Both the position numbers and the translations under genes were made by a program. A model generated the notes under the pieces. The model had not been told where the DNA came from. It made no database searches and worked only from the letters and a program-made list of their open reading frames with translations. Positions 5,602 to 5,657 of a DNA stretch of 5,657 bases are shown here, piece after piece. The stretch covers positions 1-5,657 of the forward strand of contig JAITAI010000218.1 of the NCBI GenBank assembly GCA_031284195.1. The letters run 5' to 3'. This DNA comes from Treponema sp. GTDB taxonomy: Bacteria; Spirochaetota; Spirochaetia; Treponematales; Breznakiellaceae. The first letter of the stretch is position 1. Each line of letters begins with the position of its first letter.

Positions 5602-5657
5602 TTAATCGTCAACATCAATCGAATCAGAACGCCACTCCTCCTTGTACCCGGAGTTGT
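5602..5657 (-). CDS. 3' end of an unidentified minus-strand gene
   Basis: A minus-strand frame enters from the right edge and ends at TAA 5604-5602 after 17 visible codons, with the acidic ending NSGYKEEWRSDSIDVDD. It stops about 30 bases before the strong leftward terminator, which shows that some gene ends here. A second open minus frame ends at 5586 with INLTLK, so the frame is not settled; I prefer the first for its balanced, hydrophilic composition. Seventeen residues are too few to name a family. The gene converges on smpB. Confidence 0.45.
   Translation of the reverse strand, partial: NSGYKEEWRSDSIDVDD

Noticed and set aside
5436..5657. Plus-strand frame from the ATG in repeat copy 2, open to the window edge (74 codons)
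   Set aside because: It runs through the terminator hairpin and opposite the minus-strand gene end, with low-complexity Gly/Ala/Arg composition; probably chance openness.

Overview
The window looks like a stretch of spirochaete chromosome, most likely from Treponema or a close relative, with roughly balanced base composition. That guess rests on protein character and gene grouping (two signal peptidase I genes beside hemW, divergent from a PEGA/SUMF protein and smpB). I believe Treponema genomes keep a comparable lepB-hemW-smpB neighbourhood, but I could not check this.

Layout. Positions 1-192 lie downstream of hemW and hold only small hairpins and no convincing gene. Positions 193-3180 are a minus-strand operon, transcribed leftwards: lepB1 (complete signal peptidase I, all catalytic boxes present), lepB2 (a shorter paralogue whose catalytic serine position is alanine) and hemW (a radical SAM heme chaperone, probably starting at a TTG inside the end of lepB2). 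Positions 3181-3301 are an AT-rich divergent promoter region. It contains a consensus sigma70-type promoter for the rightward genes whose -10 box ends five bases before the next ATG, so the message is predicted to be leaderless. A weaker leftward promoter appears to share its -35 bases. Positions 3302-5321 are a plus-strand operon of a membrane-anchored PEGA plus SUMF/FGE-like protein overlapping smpB by 8 bases. Positions 5299-5530 are a repeat-rich intergenic stretch. It holds two copies of a C-run/A/G-run/CTTAATGC element, one of which encodes the last residues and stop codon of SmpB, and a long imperfect inverted repeat. A strong leftward intrinsic terminator (5531-5573) closes a minus-strand gene, of which only the last codons are in view at the right edge.

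How the genes fit together. lepB1 and lepB2 point to protein export and signal-peptide removal. The PEGA/SUMF protein is probably an envelope-facing structural or binding protein. SmpB serves trans-translation ribosome rescue, and HemW handles heme delivery. There is no single pathway. The most interesting points are the apparent active/inactive signal peptidase pair, the leaderless overlapping divergent promoters, and the repeat that has become the end of smpB.
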